64,000 bases of DNA from Leptotrichia sp. HSP-536 (GTDB lineage Bacteria; Fusobacteriota; Fusobacteriia; Fusobacteriales; Leptotrichiaceae), in NCBI RefSeq assembly GCF_041199985.1, contig NZ_CP165647.1, forward strand, positions 62,001-126,000, in the 5' to 3' direction. Positions within the stretch are counted from its first letter, which is position 1. The number at the start of each line of letters is the position of its first letter. The notes under the pieces were generated by a model, which saw only the letters and a list, made by a program, of their open reading frames with translations, was not told where the DNA came from and searched no databases. Of this stretch, positions 39,409 through 49,800 are shown in pieces. The position numbers and the translations under genes were made by a program.

Positions 39409-40680
39409 TTATTTTATAACTGTCATTCCACCCATATAAGGTACTAGTACTTCTGGGACTTTTATAGTTCCATCATCCTGCTGATAATTTTCCATAATTG
39501 CAAGCAATGTTCGTCCCACTGCAAGCCCCGATCCATTCAGAGTATGTACAAAATGGCTCTTTCCTGTTTCTTTTTCCCTGTATTTAATCATTGCACGTCT
39601 AGCTTGAAAGTCCTCTGTATTTGAGCAAGAAGAAATTTCTCTGTATTTTCCTTGACTTGGCACCCAAACTTCCAAATCATAAGTTTTTGTCGCACTAAAT
39701 CCTAAATCTCCACTGCAAAGTGCCAGTACTCTATATGGCAATTCGAGTTTTTGCAATATTTTCTCCGCACAGTTTACCATTTTTTCAAGTTCATCGTAAG
39801 AAGTTTCAGGTTTTACAATTTTTACCATTTCTACTTTGTTAAACTGATGCTGTCTTATAAGCCCTTTTAAGTCACGGCCTCCAGAACCTGCTTCTTTTCT
39901 GAAACACGCTGTATATCCGCAGTAATATTTAGGCAATTCCTCTTCATCCAGAATTTCGCTGTTATGTAAATTTGTAAGTGTAACTTCTGCCGTTGGAATC
40001 AAGTACATTTCATCGCCTTCAATTTTGTAGGCATCATCAGCAAATTTTGGAAGCTGTCCTGTTCCCACCATCATTTCCCGTCTAACTAATTGTGGTGTAA
40101 AAATCTCCTCAAATCCATGTTCCTCAGTATGAACATCAATCATAAACGCAATCAATGCTCTTTCCAGTCTTGCCGCTGCATTTTTATAAACTGTAAATCT
40201 TGAACCGCCAAGTTTTGCACCTCTTTCAAAGTCCAAAATTCCTAGTTCTACTCCTAGTTCATCATGTGATTTTATTTCAAAGTCAAATTCCCTTGGAATT
40301 CCCCATTTTCTAACTTCCACATTATCATCTTCATCTTTTCCAACTGGAGTCGTATCACTTAATTTGTTTGGAATCGTATAAGCAAGCTCCAACTGTTTTT
40401 CATCAATTTCAGCCACTTTTTGATCCAGTTCCTTAATTTTTGCACTGACAGTTTGCATTCTCGCAAGCAATTCAGCAGGATCTTTTCCTTCCTGTTTATA
40501 TTTCCCAATTAACGCACTTGACTCATTTCTTTCTTTCTTCAGCATTTCCACTTCCTGAAGTAAATTTCTTCTATCCTCATCAAATTTCAGCAATGAATCC
40601 AAATCAAAGTCACTATTTCTATTTTTTAAATATTCTCTGACTTTATCAGCATTTTCCCTTATGTATCTCATTTCCAACAT
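39409..40680 (-). CDS. serS: Seryl-tRNA synthetase
   Basis: SerS charges tRNA-Ser. The 423-residue protein has an N-terminal coiled-coil (residues about 30-100, rich in Lys and Glu) that binds the long variable arm. Catalytic motifs of class II synthetases follow: motif 2 in CFRKEAGSGGRDLKGLIRQHQF, then KVEMVK, and motif 3 in LNGSGLAVGRTLLAIMENYQ. The closing KVPEVLVPYMGG is typical. It overlaps no neighbour; the hypothetical gene at 40704 lies 23 bases upstream and may be cotranscribed. Confidence 0.96.
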   Translation of the reverse strand: MLEMRYIRENADKVREYLKNRNSDFDLDSLLKFDEDRRNLLQEVEMLKKERNESSALIGKYKQEGKDPAELLARMQTVSAKIKELDQKVAEIDEKQLELAYTIPNKLSDTTPVGKDEDDNVEVRKWGIPREFDFEIKSHDELGVELGILDFERGAKLGGSRFTVYKNAAARLERALIAFMIDVHTEEHGFEEIFTPQLVRREMMVGTGQLPKFADDAYKIEGDEMYLIPTAEVTLTNLHNSEILDEEELPKYYCGYTACFRKEAGSGGRDLKGLIRQHQFNKVEMVKIVKPETSYDELEKMVNCAEKILQKLELPYRVLALCSGDLGFSATKTYDLEVWVPSQGKYREISSCSNTEDFQARRAMIKYREKETGKSHFVHTLNGSGLAVGRTLLAIMENYQQDDGTIKVPEVLVPYMGGMTVIK

Positions 40681-40703
40681 AATTTTTTTATTTCCTTTCT
40701 TTG

Positions 40704-41483
40704 TTATATATATTTATATAATATTTTTTTACTTTCACTTAAATTTTCAAAATCATAATTCTTGTTAAATTCAATTTTTTCCACATTCTGAATATTATAC
40801 TTTTCCATAATTTTATCATAGTTTTCCACATAAATTTTTTTATAAAGCTCATCGGCTTGGTTTTCCACAAAATAATTTAAGTTTTCCACATTTTCAAAAT
40901 TTAGGAAAATCGAATCAGATTTTGTGAAGTAATTTATGATATTTTTTATTATTTCGTCTATTTTATCACGAATTTCACTAAATTTCGAGCCATTTTCAGC
41001 CTCAATTTTTTCTATCATTTTTTCCACAAAAAAAGTTTTTACAAGTTTATTTGTATCTGTTGAAATTAATGAATAGTTGTATAAAATTTCAAAAAATTTA
41101 TTTTTATCCCGATACAGCAGTTCATTTCCCAATTTTACAGCATAAATTGATTCTTTGTTAAAAATACTTCTTCTAAATCCGTCTATTAATTTGGGAAGTT
41201 CAACCTTACTTAACCGCTCTATTTTTTTGTCTTTTTCTTTAAATGTTTCCAAAAATTGTTCACTTATAATTTGTTTTATATCTTCATTTTTTTCGTTTTC
41301 ACTAAAATAAATGTATCCCAATTCCAGTATAAATGATGGTTCTTTACTTGTTATTTTAAAATTCTTGTCAAGCTGGAAGTATTTTCGTTTTTCAAAATTA
41401 TTTTTATATTTTAGAATAAATTGTGAAAAATTTTCTGTATTTAAAAATATATCTTCACTTTCCAGCTTTTTATTTTCAGTCAA
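40704..41483 (-). CDS. Hypothetical protein upstream of serS
   Basis: The 259-residue protein has no signal peptide, no membrane segment and no motif I recognise. It is rich in Lys, Glu, Phe and Asn and appears mainly helical. Several phrases look like regulatory or structural helices (IERLSKVELPKLIDGFRRSIF; FSEIRDKIDEIIKNIINYF). It sits 23 bases before serS on the same strand and begins after a GGAGGAA site, so it may be translated at reasonable level. Function unknown. Confidence 0.55.
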   Translation of the reverse strand: MTENKKLESEDIFLNTENFSQFILKYKNNFEKRKYFQLDKNFKITSKEPSFILELGYIYFSENEKNEDIKQIISEQFLETFKEKDKKIERLSKVELPKLIDGFRRSIFNKESIYAVKLGNELLYRDKNKFFEILYNYSLISTDTNKLVKTFFVEKMIEKIEAENGSKFSEIRDKIDEIIKNIINYFTKSDSIFLNFENVENLNYFVENQADELYKKIYVENYDKIMEKYNIQNVEKIEFNKNYDFENLSESKKILYKYI

Positions 41484-41560
41484 AATTTAATTCCTCCCTT
41501 CTGCTCAAGTTCTATTTTTATTTTTTATATTACATCTGTTTAATATACTCTATTCGATAA

Positions 41561-41636
41561 CTTAAGTTTTTTTATTTCCACAAGGGGTCAAGACCCCTTG
41601 CTTCAGAACATTTGTTTTATTAAATTTTAAATACAT
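41561..41636 (+). repeat. Dispersed intergenic repeat with palindrome, copy 2
   Basis: CAAGGGGTC/GACCCCTTG is a perfect 9-bp inverted repeat with a two-base centre at 41581-41600, followed by CTTCAGAACATTTGTTTTAT. It matches the segment at 6550-6630 in order and orientation, with about 80 percent identity by eye. Confidence 0.7.
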
Positions 41637-41674
41637 ATAGTTTCCAAACAAATCTATTTTGTAAAATTGTAACT

Positions 41675-42694
41675 TTATTTTCCTTTTTCAACAATTTTAA
41701 ATTCCATTTTCAAAATCATTAAATTTTCAATATTTTCATCAATTTTCACAATATCCTTTTCCGTTGTCAAAACATAATCATAACTTTTTGCTTCTTCCTT
41801 TATTTCTAAAATTTCTTCATTTGTGTAAACGTGATGATCTGTAAATTTTATTTCATCAATATTACTTGGGTTTAATTTTTTTATTGTTTGATAAAATACA
41901 GCTGGATTTGCTATTGAAGAAAAAATTAGCACATTTTTATTTTTAATAATTTCCAATGGAAATTTTTCATTTCCTATGTTGCTTTCATTATTTATTTTAC
42001 CAAACTTTTTCTCATTTTCAAAATTTAATTTGTAAAAATAACTTTCTTCAAAAGTGGCAACAGAAATTAGTTTTTCATATTTTGCCAGTCTTTCCTTAAT
42101 TTTCACAATTTCTTCTACCAAAACGTAATTACTTTTTGTAATAATAATTTCATCAGCCCGTTTCAAAGCATCAAGTGATTCCCGCAATCGGCCTTTTGGC
42201 AAATAATCGTCCATTCCAAAAGGATTTGTTGCATCAATCAGAATTATATTTTTATCTTTTTTCAGTTTTCTATGCTGAAAGCCGTCATCCATAATAATTG
42301 TTTCCACACCACATTTTTCTTTTAAAAAAGTTGCACCTTCGTAGCGATTTTTACAGACTACGACAGGGATTTGAAAATTTAAGGCATGTAAATAGGCTTC
42401 ATCTCCTGATTCCTTTGAAGTGGCATAAATCTTTTTTTCATCCCGTACAAGTAATAAATCAGTTTCCCGTTTTCCCTTGTAGCCTCGACTTAGAATTCCA
42501 ACTTTTTTATTTTTTTCTAAATATTTTTGCACAAAATACTGCACAGCTGGTGTTTTTCCAGTTCCTCCTGCCACAATATTTCCAATGCAAATTATTTCCA
42601 CTCCATCAACCTTTTTTTCTTTAAAAATATTCAAATCATAAAGTTTGTTTCGCAAAAACACAATAAATCCATATATAATCGACAATAATTTCAT
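41675..42694 (-). CDS. lpxK: LpxK, tetraacyldisaccharide 4'-kinase
   Basis: LpxK phosphorylates the 4' position of the lipid A precursor at the inner membrane, evidence that the organism makes lipid A and has an outer membrane. The 339-residue protein has an N-terminal membrane-associated helix (residues 3-22), the P-loop GNIVAGGTGKTPAVQYF, the LSRGYKG motif, the hallmark IMDDGFQHRKLKKD and the ATNPFG block. It lies just downstream of whiA on the minus strand, probably in the same transcript. Confidence 0.95.
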   Translation of the reverse strand: MKLLSIIYGFIVFLRNKLYDLNIFKEKKVDGVEIICIGNIVAGGTGKTPAVQYFVQKYLEKNKKVGILSRGYKGKRETDLLLVRDEKKIYATSKESGDEAYLHALNFQIPVVVCKNRYEGATFLKEKCGVETIIMDDGFQHRKLKKDKNIILIDATNPFGMDDYLPKGRLRESLDALKRADEIIITKSNYVLVEEIVKIKERLAKYEKLISVATFEESYFYKLNFENEKKFGKINNESNIGNEKFPLEIIKNKNVLIFSSIANPAVFYQTIKKLNPSNIDEIKFTDHHVYTNEEILEIKEEAKSYDYVLTTEKDIVKIDENIENLMILKMEFKIVEKGK

Positions 42695-42722
42695 TAATTC
42701 TTCCTCAGCTTAACTTTCTTAA

Positions 42723-43625
42723 TTAGTTTTCTAACAGTCCTTTATAAATTGTTTCCAGCCGTCTAAATCTGTTTTTTATTCCAGATTTGGAAATTTCCAT
42801 TAAGTCTGCCAGTTCCTGCAGGGACATTTCTTGATTTTCCATTCGGACTCTCGCAGTTTCACTTAGCACATCTGTCAATTCTGAAAGCCCCATTTTTTCA
42901 TCAATTACTTTTATCATGTGAATCTGTTTTTCAGAAGCCGAAAGCTTTTTAGTTTCATTTGCTATTTCCCAGTTCATGTTTCTATTAATTTTATTCCGAA
43001 TTTCCTTATTTATCGTAACTTCCTCAAATTCAAAAAACGAATTTATTCCCCCAATTAAAAAAATTATATCCAAAATATCTTCTGAATTTCGTAAATAAAC
43101 AAGACTCTTATTTTTTTTCTCTGTTTGAAAAACTTTTTTCCCCATCTGCTTAAACAAATAATACAAATATGTGGCAGAATCCTCGGTATCCACAAAAAAA
43201 TCCATCGCATAAGCCTTTTCTGGAGACTTTATATATCCACAGCTAAGGAAAAAACCTCTGATTATACCAGCTAGCTGTTTTTCATTCTCCACAACTGAAA
43301 AATTTTTGTGAAAATATATTTTTTTTAAAAATGATTTGTATTCCTGCTGATTGTGCTGAGTGGGAAAAAGTATCACTTCATACATTTTGTGTGTTCCAAG
43401 ACGCTTACTAATAACGTATTTTAGCTGGATTGGAATATTTGTTACTGCCCTTAAATTTGAATAAATTCTTTTAGCAAGCGAGACATTTTCAGTGCTGAAA
43501 TAAATTCCATGTTCTGTAATTACATTCTTTGCAATAAAAATTCCAAAAAGCTCTGCATAAACAGTATCCTTATCTGAATTCTCCAAGTTGAAGATTTCTC
43601 TTTTTACATTTGATGAATACGACAT
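42723..43625 (-). CDS. whiA: WhiA-type DNA-binding protein
   Basis: WhiA proteins combine a LAGLIDADG-like N-terminal fold with a C-terminal helix-turn-helix. The 300-residue product opens with SYSSNVKREIFN, has IIRGFFLSCGYIKSPEKAYAMDF in the middle, and ends with the DNA-binding segment LQELADLMEISKSGIKNRFRRL. WhiA influences division and envelope genes in Firmicutes and Actinobacteria; its role in Fusobacteria is inferred only. It precedes lpxK by 28 bases, and an independent promoter is not obvious. Confidence 0.92.
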   Translation of the reverse strand: MSYSSNVKREIFNLENSDKDTVYAELFGIFIAKNVITEHGIYFSTENVSLAKRIYSNLRAVTNIPIQLKYVISKRLGTHKMYEVILFPTQHNQQEYKSFLKKIYFHKNFSVVENEKQLAGIIRGFFLSCGYIKSPEKAYAMDFFVDTEDSATYLYYLFKQMGKKVFQTEKKNKSLVYLRNSEDILDIIFLIGGINSFFEFEEVTINKEIRNKINRNMNWEIANETKKLSASEKQIHMIKVIDEKMGLSELTDVLSETARVRMENQEMSLQELADLMEISKSGIKNRFRRLETIYKGLLEN

Positions 43626-43704
43626 TTTTCCCCTCCCTTTTTAAAATATAATAAAACTTCTTTAATATTAATTTTTTAAGTTTAACTTTGCTCTATTTTA
43701 GAAT

Positions 43705-44520
43705 TTAATAATTTACTGTTCTGGCATTTCCTGATTTATCATAATAAGTCCAAGTTCCTGTTCTTTTTCTTCCACTAATACTTCCATCAAATCCAAGATT
43801 TCCATTTGTGTAATAACCTTTTACTGTTCCAGTTTCTCCACTCATATTTGCTTCATACAAAAGTCTTCCATTCTCGTAGTAAACGTTCATTTTCCCATTT
43901 ATTTCATCATTTACATAGTTAATTTCGGATTTTTTTGTTCCATTTGAATTCCATTCAGTAAATAATCCATTTTTTTGATTATTTGAATAATTTCCTTGTG
44001 ATTTTCTTGCACCGTTTTCATAGTATTCTGTCCAAATTCCAGTCATTTTTCCGTCAATATAGCTTCCTACGACTTCCTGAGCTCCTGTTTTGGCATAATA
44101 TGATGTATAATTTCCACTTAGCTGGTCATTTTTATACTGATATTTTTTCCATAATTTTCCATTTTCAGTATAGACCATCCAGTCTCCTTCTTTTTTTCCA
44201 TTATTGTAATTTCCTAGTGTAAATCTTGTTCCGTTGGCATAATATTCGTCATATTTCCCGTTTAACGTTCCATTACTTAGATTGACAATAAGCATTCTTT
44301 TACCTTCATCTGTTATTCTATATTCTCCATTTCCTGTCAGCTGATAAGTATTTGAGTCAATTCTTTTTGCATCTTCTGGACTTATGGAGCTTACTTTTGA
44401 TAAATTGACTTTTCCAAAAATTGTTCCATAATTTGCAAATATATCTTTTCCGTAAGAAACTGCTGATAATGCCATCATTCCAGCGATTAATAATATTTTT
44501 TTGTTACTTATTTTTTTCAT
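43705..44520 (-). CDS. MORN-repeat (YwqK-type) exported protein
   Basis: The product (271 residues from the chosen start) has a signal peptide (MKKISNKKILLIAGMMALSAVSYG). The rest is a run of about nine short repeats of the form YxxNGxxxxxGxYxxxxKxGxW, for example GNYNNGKKEGDWMVY, GSYIDGKMTGIWTEYY and GSISGRKRTGTWTYY. Such repeats occur in YwqK-type proteins, some annotated as antitoxins; no toxin lies nearby. I choose ATG 44520 because AGGAG lies just before it. Probably a surface or periplasmic protein of unknown role. Confidence 0.8.
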   Translation of the reverse strand: MKKISNKKILLIAGMMALSAVSYGKDIFANYGTIFGKVNLSKVSSISPEDAKRIDSNTYQLTGNGEYRITDEGKRMLIVNLSNGTLNGKYDEYYANGTRFTLGNYNNGKKEGDWMVYTENGKLWKKYQYKNDQLSGNYTSYYAKTGAQEVVGSYIDGKMTGIWTEYYENGARKSQGNYSNNQKNGLFTEWNSNGTKKSEINYVNDEINGKMNVYYENGRLLYEANMSGETGTVKGYYTNGNLGFDGSISGRKRTGTWTYYDKSGNARTVNY

Positions 44521-45420
44521 TTTTCCATCTCCTAAATTTTTTATCTTGTTAATTTTATTAACACCTTTGTACATTATAACAAATTTTCTTTGTTTTTTAA
44601 ACTAAATTTTTCTCGTTTTCAAGGCAATCAATGCAAGAAATTTGAAAATGGTTCTATGTTTTTTTCCTGCCTTTCTCATTTTAAATCGTCTCTAATGATA
44701 TTTTTTCAATACGTTCAAGGTTTTCATATGTTCTGCAAAAAGTTCTTTTCCGTAAAAAAGATGGAAGTTGGAAAGGCAAATTTCAAGATAGTGACATTTT
44801 GAATTCAAGAATTAAGGGTCCTGTTTTCAAAAAATTCATTTCCTGCAAGTATAACCTGATAATCTGAATATATTATAAATTTTGTTGCAATTATTCGCAT
44901 TGAGACTACTGATATCGCAGAATATGAAATTGGGATGAAATATTATTCAGAAAAGAGAAAAAGGCATGCCATAAAAGACACGGATAAATATATTTGAAAA
45001 GGATCTAAGAATTTTTAACTTTTTATTTTAATATGAAAGCTACTGACGATATAATGGGAAGCGGATTTTTCAAAAGAAGGTAAGCAAAAGGATATTTAGG
45101 GATTGATAAGACAACTAACAGTTTAATCCCTAAACATTCATCTAAGAAGCATAAATGGAAGTACAGTTCATTTATTTTAAAGCGAAGAATTTACATACCA
45201 CATATGAATAGGCACATTAAGAAATCTAGGATATATCTACGCATTACAGAAGTAAAAGAAAGAAATTTTCATGGTATTTTTGTGAATCTGCGCAATTTAT
45301 AAGTGTGAATATTAAAATATCTCAGACTTACGAAACCGTTTCAAAATTCATCGAATAATTAACTATGACACTAAAAAAATAAATTTTCTTTCCTTATAAA
45401 TTTATAGACAAAATATAATT
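44521..45420. other. 900-base gene-poor region, possibly decayed mobile DNA
   Basis: No intact gene is visible. Short stretches such as KKDGSWKGKFQDSDILNSR (plus strand, near 44755) and RRIYIPHMNRHIKKSRIYLR (near 45185) look like broken coding sequence, perhaps a transposase, interrupted by stops. I cannot name the family. The region ends 30 bases or so before the PSP1 gene stop. Confidence 0.4.
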
Positions 45421-45927
45421 TTACCAGTAAATTTCTTTTCCATATTTTCCAAAAGCGGATAAAATTCTTCCTTCATCATTTGTTTTTATTTGATAAAATT
45501 CCACTCTTTTTTTGAATGTTCTGTTTACTTCCTTTACAAGTTCCCTAAAATCTAGTCTGCTGTTGGCTGTAAAATAAAATATTAACTTGCTTTCATCAAA
45601 TGTATATTCTCCAATAACGAGATTCATTTCAGGAAGAAGTCTTTTTACAATTTTTTTACATTTGAAATAGGCATCATCAGCTTTTTTGTCCAATTCTATT
45701 AATTTTTCGATTTCTTTAGTTGATAATTTTCTTTTTACTTCCCTGATTTTTAAATCATTCTGTTCATCTTGTTCTTTGTTTAAGGAAAGTCCTAAAACTA
45801 TTCCAATCTGTTCGCCACGAATTGTATCTACAAGTACGTAATCTCCTTTTTTATAATCTTCTGTATCGTTTATCATAAATGGATAAACTTTTTTTGTTTT
45901 TCTAAATTTTATATTTATGATTTTCAT
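45421..45927 (-). CDS. Short PSP1-domain protein (RicT/YaaT-like)
   Basis: The 168-residue protein matches the PSP1 domain core (INIKFRKTKKVYPF, KGDYVLVDTIRGEQIGIVLG, KLIFYFTANSRLDFRELVKE and TFKKRVEFYQI). PSP1 proteins such as RicT normally continue with a cysteine-rich GxCGRELCC segment that holds iron-sulfur clusters. Here the chain ends at ILSAFGKYGKEIYW, so the cysteines are missing. Its start overlaps the end of the radC gene, implying coupling. It may be a variant without the cluster or a C-terminally shortened copy. Confidence 0.8.
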   Translation of the reverse strand: MKIINIKFRKTKKVYPFMINDTEDYKKGDYVLVDTIRGEQIGIVLGLSLNKEQDEQNDLKIREVKRKLSTKEIEKLIELDKKADDAYFKCKKIVKRLLPEMNLVIGEYTFDESKLIFYFTANSRLDFRELVKEVNRTFKKRVEFYQIKTNDEGRILSAFGKYGKEIYW

Positions 45928-46646
45928 AATATTCCACCTTCTAAAAAACTGAAATACCCCTGTTCACTTATTATTAAATGGTCTAACAAACGTATTTCCA
46001 TACTTTCAAATACTTCTTTAACTTTTTTTGTCAGCAAAATGTCAGAATCTGAAGGTTTGAGTGAGCCTGCGGGATGATTATGTACTAAAATGACTGATTT
46101 TGCATTATATTCTAATATTTTTTTAATTAGTTCCCTAATATAAATAGTACTTCTGTCAATTGTACCATAAAATAATTCTTCTTCTTTCAGTAATTCATTC
46201 TGTGTATTTAAAAATAACACTTTAAAAACTTCGATATCCCTTTTTAAAAGAGAGCATTTTAAATAATTTAGTAATTTAATGTTGCTTGTTATTGAAATTT
46301 TTTTATTATGTATTTTTTTATATAGCCCGTTTTCTATAATTTCAGATAAAAGTTTTAAAAAAACAACAGTTCTTTCAGTCATATATTTATTTTTTTGCAA
46401 TTCTTCTTCTGATTGCTGTAAAATTGTATACAAATCTCCATATTTTTTTAATAGATTTTTTGCAATTCCTCTGCAATTTTTTCTAATAACTGTATATGTA
46501 AGCAGCAGTTCCAAAAGCTCATAGTCTAAAAATCCCTTTGCTCCTGTCGAAAGAAATCTTTGCCTTAATCTCTCCCGATGTCCTTTTTCCTGTTCTTCAC
46601 TCAATTTTTCCTTTAATATTGCTAACTTTTTATTTTCCCCCATCAT
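45924..46646 (-). CDS. radC: RadC-family JAB/MPN-domain protein
   Basis: RadC-type proteins carry a metal-dependent JAMM motif; their exact role is unsettled and the old repair assignment is doubtful. The 240-residue product has an N-terminal helix-hairpin-helix segment (GAKGFLDYELLELLLTY and KNLLKKYGDL) and the JAMM domain with ILVHNHPAGSLKPSDSD, including the two His and Asp ligands, then LLDHLIIS. All expected residues are present. It overlaps the downstream PSP1 gene by four bases. Confidence 0.92.
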   Translation of the reverse strand: MMGENKKLAILKEKLSEEQEKGHRERLRQRFLSTGAKGFLDYELLELLLTYTVIRKNCRGIAKNLLKKYGDLYTILQQSEEELQKNKYMTERTVVFLKLLSEIIENGLYKKIHNKKISITSNIKLLNYLKCSLLKRDIEVFKVLFLNTQNELLKEEELFYGTIDRSTIYIRELIKKILEYNAKSVILVHNHPAGSLKPSDSDILLTKKVKEVFESMEIRLLDHLIISEQGYFSFLEGGIL

Positions 46647-46784
46647 TTTTCCCCCAAAAAATGTTTTACAAAAAATATTTATGTGAATAGTTTATCATAA
46701 AACTAAAAAAATAACAATATGTGAATACTCCTGATTATAGAAGTCGCAATACTGATAATTTTTTGATTTCTTGTCAGTTTATCC

Positions 46785-46832
46785 AAAAAAACTGTATCTC
46801 CTATCTTGTGTCCAAGATTTTGGATGCAGTTT
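46785..46832 (-). terminator. Nested-stem terminator after GH13 gene
   Basis: On the minus strand AAACTGCATC pairs with GATACAGTTT (46823-46832 with 46789-46798), enclosing a second stem ATCTTG/CAAGAT, and a T run follows. It lies 24 bases after the GH13 stop codon. Confidence 0.75.
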
Positions 46833-46855
46833 AGTTCAGCTTTCTCACTTACAGC

Positions 46856-49800
46856 TTATTCATAATCTTTATCCATTCTCACTTTTCGCAAAATCATACC
46901 TTCTTTGGCTTTAATATTTAGCTTAATTTTTCCATTGGAACTTGTTCTGAATGTTCTGCCTTCTGTTACCAGATCTATAAATCTTTCATCTTGATAATGT
47001 GTTTCAAATTCCACATTTTGCCAGTCATTAAAAGAATTATTTATTATAACTATTATAGAATAGTCTTCAATTACTCTCTCGTAAACGATTATATCTTTTT
47101 CATTATCTGCCATAATTTCTCTGAATTTACCATAGACAAGAGTTTTATTTTGAAGTCTTATACGAATTAATTTTTTATACCATTCAAATAAGTCACTATC
47201 AACTTTTTGTTCATAACTTTCATTCTGGTTAATATGTGATGGATTCTTTTCATTATCATATGCAAATTCTTTCCATAACATCGGCTTTCTGCAATATGGA
47301 TCAGTTGCTCCCCACATTCCTACTTCATCGCCGTAAAATAGCATTGGCGCTCCAATATATGTCATTTGAAATATTGAAATTAATTTTAGTATATCTTTTG
47401 GTTTAATTGGACTGTTTCGCCAATCTATTGTTGTGTTTGGATGATAATTTGAGGCTAAGTCTGGACGAATTCCGTTGTATCCTTTTTCCAGCTGTTTTCC
47501 TTCCTCCAGATTTCTTCCAACTACATCGTTTACAATTCTTGAATAAAGTCTGTCAGTATCGTGTGAACCGTTTAAATTTTGGCTTGCCTGCAATGCCTGA
47601 TATGGATACCAGGTTCTTTTTTCACGCAGTTCATTGAAAAAATCCTGTGCTTTCAGTTTATATCTTACTCCACCTTCACGGCTTTGATTAATAAAGAATC
47701 CAATAACTGTTTTTAGCCATTCATAGTTCATTACAGTATCAAATTTATTTCCACCATTAATATCACCTGAAGCATTTCCCCAAAGTTCAGCAGTTATGTA
47801 AGAATCTGTCTTGCTGCCTTTTACAACTTCACGCCATTCATTCCAGAAATTCTGATTTTCAAGGCAATTTGGCACATCCAGTCTCCATCCGTCTATTCCA
47901 TCATCTTCCATCCAGTTTTCACTTTCTTTTCCGTCAGGACCATACATCCATTTTCTTGTTATATTGAAAATATATTCCTTGTATTCCTGATTAAATGTGT
48001 TAAATTCCGGAAGTGAATCAAAACCTCCCCAAGCATTGTAAATAGTTCTTTTTCTATTTGCAATCAAAGTTTCAAATGCTTGTTCATCGCTCATTTCATC
48101 TGTTATTGGAACATGCTGTCCAAAATCCGTGAATTTATACCAGTCTTTATATTTAGAGCTTTCTCCGTCAGCAAGCACCATATTAAATGTCCAGTGATCA
48201 CTGCTGCTATGATTGAAAACCCCGTCAAATATTACACGAATTCCATTTTTGTGAAATTCTTTTATCAAATCTACCATTATCAAATCTGATTCTGTCCATA
48301 CCCAAGTTGACGGATCTTCTGTTTCACCGTATCCATTTTTTCCACGGTTTTCACCTTTCAAGTTTACTTCCAGAAGTTTTAGCTCACTACTTGCTGAAGC
48401 TTTATTTCCAAGCACATCCACATATGATTTATTCCCATATTTATTATTTTTGTTAATTTCTACACCATGAGTTTTTCCGCTTGTCTTTATCGTTCCAAAG
48501 TCAGGCGAAATATGCCTAAAGTCATTTGCTCCATATTTATGGTTCTGATGTGAGAAAAATACTGGATTTAGCCAAACAGCATTAATTCCCAGCTCTTTCA
48601 TATATGGTATTTTTTCTTTTATTCCCTGTAAGTCTCCACCGTACATTCTAGCATATTTCAAGCTATAGTCAATTTCACGCTCTCCCAGCTTTTCCCAGAT
48701 TACCTGCTCCCTAAAATCAGCAGTCCAACGGTTTCTATCAAAATGGCTAATTACATTATTACTTTTTTCCCATTTGTAATCTTCTATAAAATTTTGTTCA
48801 TGAAGTCTATTTACTCTAAATGCTTCTGGCCCAAATTCGTTAAAAATAGGGTCGTTATAATGGTTTCCGTTGTAAAATCTATCTGGGAAAATGTTATACC
48901 AGATTGCTTCTTTTGCCCAGTTTGGAACATTAAATAACTGTATATCCTTAGATGTTGTATTTACAATGAGTCTTTTTGGCTTGCTGTAACTCAATGTTTT
49001 TCCATTAAAATAAGCTCTTGAGCCGTTATCTTCAAGAATAAAGTAATATAAAAGTTTCTTAGCTTCTTTTCCAAAATTTATTATTCTTTCAAAATAGTCA
49101 AATCCATTTGTCTTGTCCTGGTATCTTTCCAGTTCGTAAATCATTTCATAATTGTCTTCCTCATGTAAAACAACGCTGACATAGGCACGTTCCACATCAT
49201 TCATTTGAGTTCTTATCTTAAATTCGTATTCACTGTCTGACAGTTTGTTAAAATACTGTAAACTTTCATAATCATGAACTATTGCTTTTAAATGGCTGTT
49301 TTTATCAATCGCTTCATAAACAAATTTTCCAGTTCCCAAATCTCCTTGTGCAAATAATGCTCCATTTTCTCCGATAACCAATTTTTTATTTTCATTTTCA
49401 GGATGCCATTTTCCGTCAATTAAATATTTATATTCGTAAACACCTTCAGGTGCGGCCAGCACAACTTCGTAATTTGTCCCTTCAAAATGGCGAACTGGTT
49501 CTGGATCTGGTTTCCAGCCATTAAAACTTCCTGCTATTTTTACATCAGTTGCTTCTGTCTGTCCAAAATCAGAAATATCCAGACTCATTCTGTAAAATTT
49601 CATTTTTGTCAATGAAAATGTTTTTTTCGCAGGTGAATATTCCACAAAAATGTCTATCCCTTTTTGAAATCCTGTTATAGATTTTGGCGGCAATTTTTCA
49701 TCCACTACCGCTTCAAATCTTTTTGCAAATGGTGCTGTATGGCTGTAAGTTACACCGCTTATGGCATTATTTTCTTCATTTTTTATTTCAAAAAAATAGC

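Noticed and set aside
43705..44520. Antitoxin of a toxin-antitoxin pair
   Set aside because: YwqK-type proteins are sometimes labelled antitoxins, but no toxin-like neighbour exists and the product is exported.
46785..46832. Regulatory RNA between radC and the GH13 gene
   Set aside because: Orientation, position just after the GH13 stop and the T run make it a terminator.
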